Assembly (NCBI RefSeq): GCF_020523985.1
Contig: NZ_JAIVKM010000007.1
Coordinates: 62,001-126,000 of the forward strand
Direction: 5' to 3'
Length of the DNA stretch: 64,000 nucleotides
Origin: Mangrovibacter yixingensis
Lineage (GTDB): Bacteria; Pseudomonadota; Gammaproteobacteria; Enterobacterales; Enterobacteriaceae
This document shows positions 45,391 to 53,439 of the stretch, piece after piece (the first letter of the stretch is position 1; the number at the start of each line of letters is the position of its first letter). The notes under the pieces are model-generated. The model worked only from the letters and a program-made list of their open reading frames with translations, was not told where the DNA came from and made no database searches. The translations under genes and the position numbers were made by a program.

Positions 45391-45888
45391 ACAGGTTTGC
45401 ATTATAACCTGTTCAGGTATTACGACCCGGACAGCGGGCGGTTCACGCAGCAGGACCCGCCAGGGCTGGCAGGTGGGCTGAACCTGTACCAGTATGCGCC
45501 AAATGCGCAGGGCTGGGTGGATCCGTTGGGTTTGAGTTGTGGAACAACGAAGGTATACCGTTCCATGAGTCATGAGGATTATGCTCACTTGCTAAAAACT
45601 GGGAAGTTACGGGCGGCATCAGAAACATTTATTTCACCAAGGAAAGCTTTTTCTGAAAGTTATGAAGGGGTTTTAGTTAAATTTAATCTTAAAAAAGATG
45701 CGTTTAATGAGTTGAAATCAATAGGGGTTAAAGATACCTCTGAATTGACGGGAGTGACTTATCCAGATATGCCTGGTGTCAGTAAAGGGTGGAAGGATAA
45801 TAATGCTTTCTTTAAGGCTGAAGGTGAACAAATAAATGTAGGCCTTGGGCGAGGGAAAGCATTGGATATATTTAATTCAGGGTATTGA
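45349..45888 (+). pseudogene. Orphan Rhs tip with ADP-ribosyltransferase-like toxin
   Basis: The frame runs from inside the insert (GTG at 45349) through the Rhs core end ([27 protein letters not shown]) into a ~117-residue AT-rich tip. The tip shows [26 protein letters not shown] and [15 protein letters not shown]. Arg of YRS, Ser of TFIS and the EGE pair fit the R-S-E arrangement of arginine-type ADP-ribosyltransferases; I assign this by motif only. It is disconnected from its core by a frameshift, so it cannot be delivered as it stands, though recombination with the upstream rhs gene could revive it. The immunity candidate follows at 45912. Confidence 0.7.
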
Positions 45889-45911
45889 TAGTTTTGAAAG
45901 GTTAAATTGAT

Positions 45912-46409
45912 ATGGTTGAAGAAAAGCTTGAGTTATTTAGGTCGTTAATGAGAGGAAGTATTTCGTATGACTCTTTTATTGAAGAGTATGAGGCAAACTA
46001 TGGTTTTTTGGATATTTGTAAGGAGTTGGATTCCGCTAAAGCAGAAAAGGATGCCAAAGCCATAGATGTTTATCTCTATTTGGGGGCTTTGATTCAATAT
46101 GAGTATGGCTGCATGGACATATTAAATGAATTATTGTTATCTGATTGGCACAATAAGCATGAGGATTTAGTGAGGATCATAGAAAGCAAAAAAAACAAAA
46201 GCAGTGTGGATTATTTATACAATGCGATTTTTATGAATCTTGAATATATGGATTATGATGATGATTATGTCTTTGCTACAAAGTGTGTGAGAGCGCTATC
46301 TAAAATTGGCGGTGATGCTGCAATGAATAAGCTGAAGCTTTTATGTGCCTCAGAAAACAATATAATAAAAGATAGAGCCATGAAAGAAATAAAAAATAAC
46401 AAAAAATAA
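45912..46409 (+). CDS. Immunity candidate for the orphan ADP-ribosyltransferase tip
   Basis: 165 residues, cytoplasmic, acidic with a basic tail, starting MVEEKLELFRSLMRGSISYD. The C-terminal half (VFATKCVRALSKIGGDAAMN, then KDRAMKEIKNNKK) has the rhythm of alpha-helical HEAT-like repeats. GAAAGG stands upstream. It lies 23 bases after the orphan tip in the immunity position and shares its AT-rich composition. It is intact, so the cell may still be protected against siblings carrying the live toxin. Role inferred from position. Confidence 0.65.
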   Translation: MVEEKLELFRSLMRGSISYDSFIEEYEANYGFLDICKELDSAKAEKDAKAIDVYLYLGALIQYEYGCMDILNELLLSDWHNKHEDLVRIIESKKNKSSVDYLYNAIFMNLEYMDYDDDYVFATKCVRALSKIGGDAAMNKLKLLCASENNIIKDRAMKEIKNNKK

Positions 46410-46559
46410 TAGTTACTATAAAAATATTATTAAATCACTTATTGTGGTTGAGTTATATAATGCTTTCTCTTGTTGCTATTTTTTCTTACCCTCACCTGTT
46501 TTATCTGGATAAATATAAAGCAGGTAAGGCTGTTTTCGAACTTGAAATCAACTCGCTAT

Positions 46560-47135
46560 TCACTTGACGATTTCTGTAGAAAATGGTTGGTAGATGTAGC
46601 TTTTTTCAATTGGCAATAGAGCTAAAGCAGTTTCATATTTTCCGGTAGTAAGTAGGTTGTGTATTTCATGAACACTATTCGTAATGTCTGATATATTTCT
46701 TATCCATATATTTGTATATTTCTCTAGCACCTTATTTCTTATGCCGATTTGTATAGTTCTATAATTTAATTTTTGTAATGAAATATCTCTTTCCGGATCC
46801 CATTGTATTACTACATCATGATCTTGAATGCGTTTTTCAAGATTATTATAAGTGCTAAGTACGCCCTGCGATAAAATTTCCTTAAATCCTTCATGGCTAA
46901 TATCAATAGCTAATATTCTCTTTTGTCTGACGTCTTTTAGTCCCCAACCAGAGCGATACATCATCCAAAGAAAGGATAGTTTAATCCATGTCATTCTAGT
47001 CATACTAAATGGAGGAGATGTAAATGTTCCAGTCTCTATGGCACAGTCAGCTATTTCATCAGAATATGCTTGATAAACGCGAATAAACTCTTCGGTATAG
47101 AAGGCTCTTATCTGTCTCTCCGGGGGAGTGTTCAT
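46560..47135 (-). CDS. DUF4291 family protein
   Basis: 191 residues starting MNTPPERQIRAFYTEEFIRV. Family landmarks: YQAYSDEIADCAIETGTF, then RMTWIKLSFLWMMYRSGW at about residues 54-71, and QWDPERD later. I chose the ATG at 47135 because AAAGGAAA precedes it; the longer start at 47174 lacks a site. DUF4291 proteins are widespread single-domain proteins without a function known to me. It runs opposite to all neighbours and is AT-rich, a separate arrival in the Rhs graveyard. Confidence 0.8.
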   Translation of the reverse strand: MNTPPERQIRAFYTEEFIRVYQAYSDEIADCAIETGTFTSPPFSMTRMTWIKLSFLWMMYRSGWGLKDVRQKRILAIDISHEGFKEILSQGVLSTYNNLEKRIQDHDVVIQWDPERDISLQKLNYRTIQIGIRNKVLEKYTNIWIRNISDITNSVHEIHNLLTTGKYETALALLPIEKSYIYQPFSTEIVK

Positions 47136-47336
47136 TGAGTTTCCTTTTGTAATTTTTATCCAATTTTTTTTCATTGTAAGTTTTGTGTGTCAAGAATTAT
47201 ATATTGGGCTATAAAATTTTCTATCTTTGCCTAATGGATTATAGATAAAAATATAACAATCATTGAGTATTGATAGTTTGGTATTTCCATAATGTGTGAA
47301 TGGGATATTCTATTAAATAATTGGAGTTTATTCCTG

Positions 47337-47456
47337 ATGAGCTTGAATGTCATTTTTAGGAAAAATAAAGATAATGAGATTATTTTATCTTTAGGTGTGG
47401 GTATTTATTTTAATACTTTCGATTTTGAAAATTTTGCGATTATTTCTGGTCTATGA
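47337..47456 (+). pseudogene. Fragment of an immunity gene related to the one at 48053
   Basis: A 39-codon frame whose middle reads DNEIILSLGVGIYFNTFDFE, matching [20 protein letters not shown] in the gene at 48053 (about 48140-48200). The rest of that gene is missing; the fragment runs directly into a DUF805 tail fragment. It shows that another version of this immunity gene once stood here. Confidence 0.75.
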
Positions 47457-47533
47457 TTATTCTGTTGGCGTTTTCCCTTTATATCCTTTTCCCCTTCCTG
47501 TTGTTGCCCGCCTCAGTGAATACCAGTAAGTAA
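47454..47533 (+). pseudogene. 3' fragment of the DUF805-like gene
   Basis: The last ~26 codons of the gene, matching 43587-43666 with constant offset 3867. It is followed by the same junction sequence as the first copy (AAACTCCTGTAACCTTTCAG) leading into Rhs core sequence. Confidence 0.88.
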
Positions 47534-47549
47534 ACTCCTGTAACCTTTC

Positions 47550-48056
47550 AGGTATTACGACCCGGACAGCGGGCGGTTCACGCAGCAGGACCCGATAGGG
47601 CTGGCTGGTGGGTTGAACCTGTACCAGTATGCGCCAAATGCGCAGGGCTGGGTGGATCCGTTGGGGTTGAGTTGTCAAAATTCATCTAAGAGATTCACTA
47701 AACGTAATAATATTACAAAACGTTTTGTCGACTTATTGACTGGTAAAAAACCAAGTGATGTTGAATCGCATTTAAATAGTAAGGGTTGGGTTACGACATA
47801 TCCACAAAGTGCAACGCCAGCAAAAACTCAGCATGTTGTTTTTGAAAAAGTGACAAAATCAGGTGAAATATATCACTTAGATTATAATCCTGCGGGGGTA
47901 ACACATGGTAGTGATTATTGGAAAGTAATTAAACCTAATGATCCGGTGGAATCTGTATATGGGCGTATAGGTTATGGGGACTTCTCTCGCTATGATAAAA
48001 TTAAAAACTCACCTGTATATATTGATGGTGATCTAATGAATGATTGGGGTAAATGA
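47550..48056 (+). pseudogene. Orphan Rhs tip 3, unrecognised toxin domain
   Basis: About 43 residues of Rhs core end ([31 protein letters not shown]) are followed by a ~125-residue AT-rich tip with [35 protein letters not shown] and [21 protein letters not shown] do not recognise the toxin family. The frame begins after a TAA at 47544-47546 and has no proper start, only a TTG at 47613. It is an archived cassette. The immunity gene overlaps its end by four bases. Confidence 0.75.
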
Positions 48057-48517
48057 TGACAAGGAATACTAAATTTGATTCTTCTCTTAATATCGTTCCG
48101 GGGAAATCCATAGGAGGGATATCTTTAGGTGATAATGTTGATGAGATTATTTTATCTTTGGGTGAAAACGTTCCTTTTGAAACTTTCGAATTTGAAAATT
48201 TTGGCACTAAATATCGTTGTTATAGATTGACTAAAGAGGGGCTTTCATTTACAACTGATGAACAGGGTAAAATAATCGCTTTATGGTGTGAACCTTCTTA
48301 TAATGGACGTTTTAATGGTAGGTTATATCCTGGGATTACAGCCAAAGAATTAAGGGCTGTAACAAGGAAACAAATTTTAGTAAAAGGATATTTGGTTGTT
48401 GATGATATATATAATTTATATTTCGGAATGCCAGATGATATAGATGATTTTAATTCCTTTTCTGATATTGATGATGATGCTTGTTTTAATGAGTTATATG
48501 TTGGGGATCTTAAATGA
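48053..48517 (+). CDS. Immunity candidate for orphan Rhs tip 3
   Basis: 154 residues, cytoplasmic, AT-rich and acidic, with [20 protein letters not shown] near the start and [20 protein letters not shown] near the end. The opening [15 protein letters not shown] pattern occurs in a group of small immunity-type proteins found beside Rhs and CdiA tips, but I cannot name the family. ATGA overlap with the orphan tip stop supports pairing. A fragment of a relative lies at 47337. Role inferred from position. Confidence 0.68.
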   Translation: MMTRNTKFDSSLNIVPGKSIGGISLGDNVDEIILSLGENVPFETFEFENFGTKYRCYRLTKEGLSFTTDEQGKIIALWCEPSYNGRFNGRLYPGITAKELRAVTRKQILVKGYLVVDDIYNLYFGMPDDIDDFNSFSDIDDDACFNELYVGDLK

Positions 48518-48916
48518 GTAGGTTTTTATTTGTGTAGTATGGATGGGTGGTGATTAGCGTTAGTTTTTTGTTATTTTAATGACATGGGTCGCGTTAATCA
48601 ATCCATGGGATATTATTTTAACATGAATATGCTGAAATCCTTTCTCTATAATGAGGTAAACTGCTTGACTACTTGGGTAGGTATTGGGTAAAAACAATAT
48701 ATATCACCTCCACAATATGGCGTTACGTGGGAATTCGAGTGGGGGAATATTACAGTGCAATCTAATCGCGAAACATTTGAATGTGGTATATATATAACAT
48801 GGCCATTGTTACCCATTGGTTAATTATGTGGTTTTTTTAAAAGAATTAAAAATTTGAGTTGGAGCTTGTTTATATAAGTGACATCATAAGGTCGCTCTTG
48901 ATATTAGGTGCATAAA
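48518..48916 (+). other. 399-base gap with one decayed reading frame
   Basis: AT-rich. A frame open from 48692 to 48823 encodes SPPQYGVTWEFEWGNITVQS and ends TWPLLPIG; it begins just after an in-frame TAA at an A-run, where a one-base slip would extend it leftwards (LLDYLGRYWVK). It looks like the tail of a lost immunity gene. Nothing else was seen apart from the AGGTG before the next start. Confidence 0.3.
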
Positions 48917-50014
48917 ATGACTGATTTACACCATGACCTTTCCGTTCTTAATAAAATAGTCAAAGAGAAGTATCTTCATACTATCCCAGAAGCATGGTGG
49001 CATGATTTTAATAACGGTTGCGAATTAACTGTTGATTATTCTCCATGGCTGAAGTGTCAAAATCCCCCGCCACAATGGCTTGCGTCTGTTGAGCCGGAAT
49101 GCAGCAGAGCCTTGCTTCTGGATAAAGCCAGAGGCGCACTGGTTGGCCTGGCGGTGGCAGATGCGGTCGGTACCACGCTGGAATTTTTACCCCGGGATCA
49201 GAAAAATATCAGTGACATGGTTGGCGGTGGCCCCTTTGGGTTAAAACCCGGGGAATGGACGGATGATACGTCGATGGCACTTTGCCTGGCAGAAACCTGC
49301 CTGCACTGTGGCAAAGTGGATCTGACCGATTTTCGCAATCGCATGGTTAACTGGTACCACTATGGTGTGAACAGTGTGAATGGCATTTGCTTTGATATTG
49401 GTAATGCCACCCGCTATGCACTGGACAGCTATCTGCAACATGGCCCGGAATGGTTTGGAAACACAGATGCCAACACAGCGGGCAATGCGGCCATTATCCG
49501 GCAGACCCCCGTTGCTGTCGCGAATCGCCACTCACTGCTTCACACACTTGTCTGGTCTGAACTGCAGGGTAAAGCAACACACTGTGCGACGGAATCAGTA
49601 GACTGTTCCCGCCTGTTTGGCGTGTTACTGCACCATTTGCTGAATGGCAAAAGTAAAACAGAGGCACTGAGTACGAAGGTGTGCCCACTGAACGCCAGAA
49701 GTGCGCTGATTAATGCCGGAAGCTACCGGCATAAAACCCGCGATGAAATCCGTTCCAGTGGCTATGTGATTGATACCCTGGAAGCCGCGCTATGGGCTGT
49801 CTGGCACACCGATAACTTCCGGGATGCCGTGTTGCTCGCCGCCAACCTGGCGGATGACGCAGACAGTGTGGCAGCTACTGCCGGGCAACTGGCTGGTGCA
49901 CTTTATGGCTGGCAGGGCATCCCGGCAGAGTGGAGAACGAAACTGGCGCAGCATGAGCATATTGTGTCGCTTGCTGACAGGTTGTTTCAGCTGTCATCTT
50001 CTTCTGATGCGTAA
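48917..50014 (+). CDS. ADP-ribosylglycohydrolase (DraG/Tri1-like)
   Basis: 365 residues. The DraG-type core begins near residue 70 with KARGALVGLAVADAVG. Metal ligands are visible in WTDDTSMAL and in LADDADSVAATAGQLAGALY. It should hydrolyse ADP-ribose from modified arginine. The ~70-residue N-terminal extension recalls Tri1, the Serratia T6SS immunity protein that both blocks an ADP-ribosyltransferase toxin and reverses its mark. An ADP-ribosyltransferase-like orphan tip lies 3 kb upstream and two fragments of the same tail occur in the island, so an immunity role is likely (inference). I chose the ATG at 48917, with AGGTG six bases before, over a GTG at 48908. Confidence 0.85.
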   Translation: MTDLHHDLSVLNKIVKEKYLHTIPEAWWHDFNNGCELTVDYSPWLKCQNPPPQWLASVEPECSRALLLDKARGALVGLAVADAVGTTLEFLPRDQKNISDMVGGGPFGLKPGEWTDDTSMALCLAETCLHCGKVDLTDFRNRMVNWYHYGVNSVNGICFDIGNATRYALDSYLQHGPEWFGNTDANTAGNAAIIRQTPVAVANRHSLLHTLVWSELQGKATHCATESVDCSRLFGVLLHHLLNGKSKTEALSTKVCPLNARSALINAGSYRHKTRDEIRSSGYVIDTLEAALWAVWHTDNFRDAVLLAANLADDADSVAATAGQLAGALYGWQGIPAEWRTKLAQHEHIVSLADRLFQLSSSSDA

Positions 50015-50115
50015 TAATGGCTGCCTGCGTACCCAGGTGTGACTGTTATCTCGCCCTTTCCTGCTTTCTAACCTGCACAATAATACAACCATCTTTTTAA
50101 TACTGCGGACATGCA

Positions 50116-50427
50116 ATGCGTATACTCAGGGTCCTGAAAAAAGGTATTTTCTCCACGTTCAGTTACGAAGGGAGGGACACCCGGTTTGAATATGGTGTCG
50201 TGTTCATTTTTCAGTGCCTGTGGTACTTCGGCTGGCTGAGATTATCCTCTGCGGAGGATACCAGCATTATTCTGTTACTGTGTTTTATCCTGCCGTTACT
50301 GGCCTCCGCGGTTCGCAGAATAAATGACGCTGGTTATTCGCGGTTTGTGATTATTCTGTTGGTGTTTTTCCCTTATATCCTTTTCCCCTTCCTGTTGTTG
50401 CCTGCCACAGTGAATAGTAATCAGTGA
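50116..50427 (+). CDS. DUF805-like small inner-membrane protein
   Basis: 103 residues. After RILRVLKKGIFSTFSYEGRD, two or three hydrophobic segments follow, with SAVRRINDAGYSRFVIILLV between them, the typical DUF805 RRxxDAG pattern. The function is unknown. It follows the glycohydrolase gene by 101 bases and travels with it: two damaged copies of the pair's tail stand at 43149-43666 and 47454-47533. This is the only intact copy. Confidence 0.8.
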   Translation: MRILRVLKKGIFSTFSYEGRDTRFEYGVVFIFQCLWYFGWLRLSSAEDTSIILLLCFILPLLASAVRRINDAGYSRFVIILLVFFPYILFPFLLLPATVNSNQ

Positions 50428-50532
50428 ATTTTTAATCTGTCTCCCCACTACGTTCCTCGTAGTATCCCCGCATAAAAAACCTTCGTAATATCTTCGTGTA
50501 CCTCTCATTGCTTACGCTAATAAGGAAAGCCC

Positions 50533-50790
50533 ATGCAAAAAGAGAACTGGCACCCGGCAGATATCATTGCAGCACTGCGCAAGAAAGACACCTCAATGGC
50601 GGCGGTATCGCGCCATGCAGGGTTAAGCTCCTCAACGTTGTCGAATGCGCTAACCCGCCCCTGGCCGAAAGGCGAATATCTGATAGCTCAGGCAATTGGT
50701 GTGCATCCGTCAGAAATCTGGCCGGAGCGTTATTACAAAGATGGCAAGATAATCGACAGAAGCCAGCTAATGCGCCGCCTGGGTGAATAA
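50533..50790 (+). CDS. Ner-like/SfsB-type DNA-binding regulator
   Basis: 85 residues, homologous to E. coli SfsB (Nlp) and phage Ner: NWHPADIIAALRKKDTSMAA, LSSSTLSNALTRPWPKGEYL, and ALRRP-like closing PSEIWPERYY. The helix-turn-helix spans about residues 20-50. Such proteins are small transcription factors of phage origin. AAGGAAAG precedes the ATG. It marks the right border of the effector island. Its target is unknown; it could act on neighbouring genes. Confidence 0.88.
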   Translation: MQKENWHPADIIAALRKKDTSMAAVSRHAGLSSSTLSNALTRPWPKGEYLIAQAIGVHPSEIWPERYYKDGKIIDRSQLMRRLGE

Positions 50791-50981
50791 CATCGGAAAA
50801 ATATTGCCTGTGTGCCTGTGCAGGCAATCAACAAAGCTGGTGCATATTTCACAGGATATGCACCAGGGCTGCGTACCGGTACGCAAAAATCCAGGAAAGT
50901 ACGGGTTGTGTAACGAAAGACCATGATCCGGGCAAACAGGCAGTGCTAGCCTGCACAGGAAACAGACCAGGGACGGATCAA

Positions 50982-51974
50982 ATGAACAAGGAAACCACCG
51001 GGGCGATGCCGCATGATGCCGCATTTCGCCAGTTTCTTACCCAGCCAGAAATCGCACGGGATTTTATGGAGCTTCACCTTCCGCCACCGTTACGGGCTGT
51101 TTGTGATTTCAGTACGCTGAAACTGGAATCCGGCTCTTTTGTGGAAGATAACCTGAGCCAGTATTTCAGCGATATCCTTTACAGCCTGAAGACTACGACG
51201 GGTGATGAAGGCTATATCTATGTGTTGATTGAGCACCAGTCCACACCAGATAAACAGATGGCGTTCAGGTTATTACGTTATTCCGTAGCAGCCATGAAAC
51301 GCCACCTGGATGCCGGGCATACCACACTGCCGCTGGTGATCCCGGTGCTCTTTTATGCCGGGAAACGCAGCCCTTACCCCTACTCCAGCCGCTGGCTGGA
51401 TGCATTTGCAGACCCGGAACAGGCGGGCAAGTTGTACAGCCAGCCTTTCCCTTTGGTGGATGTTACGGTAATTCCTGATGATGAAATTGCGCACCACCGC
51501 AGTATGGCCGGGCTAACGTTGTTACAGAAACATATTCACCAGCGTGATCTGGCAAAACTGGTGGATAAACTTGCACCAATTTTACTTACTGGCTATCTTT
51601 CGTCATCACAGGTAGTTACCCTGGTAAACTATATTTTACGGGCGGGTGAAGCAGCAGATGCCAGAGCGTTTATTAAGACACTGGCACAACGTGTACCACA
51701 ACATGGAGAGGCACTAATGACCATTGCACAACAATTGGAACAACTCGGACGTGAGGATGGGCGGAAGCAGGGTATACGTGAGGGTGAGCAAATTGGGATA
51801 AGGAAAGGTGAGCAAATCGGGATAAGGAAAGGCGAACAAATCGGGATAAGAAAGGGCCAGAAGCTGGCTGTGCACAATTTCGCCAAAACTCTTTTGCAAC
51901 GTGGCTCGGACCGGGATTTTATTATGGAATTAACCGGCCTCTCGGAAGAGGAACTGGCGCAAATTCACTTCTGA
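50982..51974 (+). CDS. Rpn-family recombination-promoting nuclease/putative transposase
   Basis: 330 residues. The N-terminal PD-(D/E)XK domain shows HDAAFRQFLTQPEIARDFME and YIYVLIEHQSTPDKQMAFRL, with the conserved Glu-x-Gln. Rpn proteins cut DNA and stimulate RecA-independent recombination; members are common next to variable regions. Near residues 268-291 a 24-bp unit occurs three times in tandem, giving GEQIGIRK repeats, a typical spot for length variation in this family. I place the start at the ATG at 50982, preceded by GGGACGGA. Intact. Confidence 0.9.
   Translation: MNKETTGAMPHDAAFRQFLTQPEIARDFMELHLPPPLRAVCDFSTLKLESGSFVEDNLSQYFSDILYSLKTTTGDEGYIYVLIEHQSTPDKQMAFRLLRYSVAAMKRHLDAGHTTLPLVIPVLFYAGKRSPYPYSSRWLDAFADPEQAGKLYSQPFPLVDVTVIPDDEIAHHRSMAGLTLLQKHIHQRDLAKLVDKLAPILLTGYLSSSQVVTLVNYILRAGEAADARAFIKTLAQRVPQHGEALMTIAQQLEQLGREDGRKQGIREGEQIGIRKGEQIGIRKGEQIGIRKGQKLAVHNFAKTLLQRGSDRDFIMELTGLSEEELAQIHF
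51783..51854 (+). repeat. Three tandem 24-bp units in the rpn gene
   Basis: Units at 51783, 51807 and 51831, nearly identical, each encoding GEQIGIRK. In frame, so copy-number change would lengthen or shorten the protein without breaking it. Confidence 0.9.
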
Positions 51975-52078
51975 TTATTCACTCCCTGGAGCAATGTATA
52001 GCTGTGGACCTGCTGATGTTGATGTTGACGCAGAATGTTACCCGCCTCATCGCCTTCGTTTTGGTAAACCGCCTCAGC

Positions 52079-52111
52079 CCATGAACAGCCCCACCGGCAG
52101 GCTGTTCATGG
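52079..52111. terminator. Strong 12-bp hairpin between rpn and the phytase gene
   Basis: CCATGAACAGCC (52079-52090) pairs perfectly with GGCTGTTCATGG (52100-52111) around a nine-base loop. It stands between two convergent genes, 105 bases after rpn and 15 bases before the phytase stop. No T-run, so Rho-independent termination is uncertain. Confidence 0.5.
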
Positions 52112-52125
52112 AATGCAAACCGTTA

Positions 52126-53421
52126 TTACTGAAACACAGCCACATCTTTGCCATCGTCGACCAGTTGCTGGCGCACATGGCTGACAAATTCAGCAAGCGG
52201 ACACAAGGTGCCGACATCTGTTTTCTTGCACCATGAGGCCTGGAATTCCGCTTCGGGTAACGGGTGTTGCGCGTTCAGTGGTGAAAGCTGGCGCCACTGG
52301 TCCAGAGTACGGGCAGTGAATGTAATGCGCACCAGTTGCTCGCCGGTTTGGGTATTTTTGTAGCGAGCCAGGTTCAGGCTGCCGCCGGGAGGAATGTCGT
52401 TGCGTGGGTAAACCGGTAACTGCCAGTTAAACCCGAGCATGGTTTGAATTTGGGCAATATTGGTGTCATGGCCAACCAGCATCACCAGTGGACGTTGCAG
52501 TGCCGGGTTAATGGTTTGGCTGGTTGGGTTTTGTGTTCCGGCAGTGAGCGCATTAAGTAGCTGGCGCATCAGAATGGAACCACCGTGACGGGCATATTCT
52601 GGGGTATCACTCACCAGGTCATATTTCGCGGCATGCAGGGCCATCAAAGCGCTGACTTGCTCTGCGTTGGCAGCGTGGCCAAACGCCACCTGATCCAGTG
52701 GCAGGTTTTCACTGTATTGCAGGCGAATGGTTTCCCCCATTGAAGACCCTTCAGAAACCGGCCCGCCCAGTTTTACCTTCCCGTTATCACTGATTTTAAC
52801 TTTCCAGGGTTTATCCAGAAACTTACAGCTGTCTTTATCTTGAGTGCATACCGCCTGGCGCAATAAATCAACGGCAGGCTGATAACGCTTCGCAGCTTCT
52901 TCCGGGCTCCCCATACGCGCCATGACTTCTTGTTTCACCACGGCCATATCCGGGTGTGCCAGCCCCATATCCAGAGTGTCGAACAATGGATCTTGTGGGG
53001 TGGAGGCGGAATGCACCGCAATACCGCAGCCGGGAAACATGCCATCGACCAGAGCCATACCTGTAGCTTTAGTGCGCTGGTCTGGCGCAGCCCATACCCA
53101 AACGCTGCCCTCTGCCGGGCAGTGTTGCTGTTCTTTTAAGGGTAAACCTTGTGCCAGCCATTGCTGGAGCTGGTAAGCCCCTTGTTGTGCCACGCCCATA
53201 TAGCCGTGCCCGGTTAAAAAACCATCCGGTACTGTCCATTCAGGCCAGGCCTGGCCGGTGGCTTTCTGTAGTGAGGCGCTGTCGGTTTGTGGGCGCACGC
53301 CGTGGCGGCTCAGGGTAACCACTTTTTCGAGCACGTAGTTAGATGCTTCGGCGGCACTGGCGACGGGAGCGATACCGGCTACTAATGTTGCCAGCAGCAG
53401 TTTTACTGTCAGAGTCTTCAT
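52126..53421 (-). CDS. Periplasmic histidine-acid phytase/phosphatase
   Basis: 431 residues with a signal peptide (MKTLTVKLLLATLVAGIAPV, cleavage near VASA). The catalytic RHGVRPQT motif is at about residues 40-47 and the second motif is GHDTNIAQ. The sequence follows the Klebsiella PhyK type (YVLEKVVTLSRHGVRP, GTLCPLAEF) more than AppA or Agp. Such enzymes release phosphate from phytate or sugar phosphates in the periplasm. Cysteines consistent with disulfides are present (CPAEG, GCGIA, CTQDKDSCKF, TLCPL). It lies 18 bases after the porin gene on the same strand, AGGAAAG before its ATG, so the two are probably co-transcribed. Confidence 0.9.
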   Translation of the reverse strand: MKTLTVKLLLATLVAGIAPVASAAEASNYVLEKVVTLSRHGVRPQTDSASLQKATGQAWPEWTVPDGFLTGHGYMGVAQQGAYQLQQWLAQGLPLKEQQHCPAEGSVWVWAAPDQRTKATGMALVDGMFPGCGIAVHSASTPQDPLFDTLDMGLAHPDMAVVKQEVMARMGSPEEAAKRYQPAVDLLRQAVCTQDKDSCKFLDKPWKVKISDNGKVKLGGPVSEGSSMGETIRLQYSENLPLDQVAFGHAANAEQVSALMALHAAKYDLVSDTPEYARHGGSILMRQLLNALTAGTQNPTSQTINPALQRPLVMLVGHDTNIAQIQTMLGFNWQLPVYPRNDIPPGGSLNLARYKNTQTGEQLVRITFTARTLDQWRQLSPLNAQHPLPEAEFQASWCKKTDVGTLCPLAEFVSHVRQQLVDDGKDVAVFQ

Positions 53422-53439
53422 ATTGCGCTTTCCTGGTGG

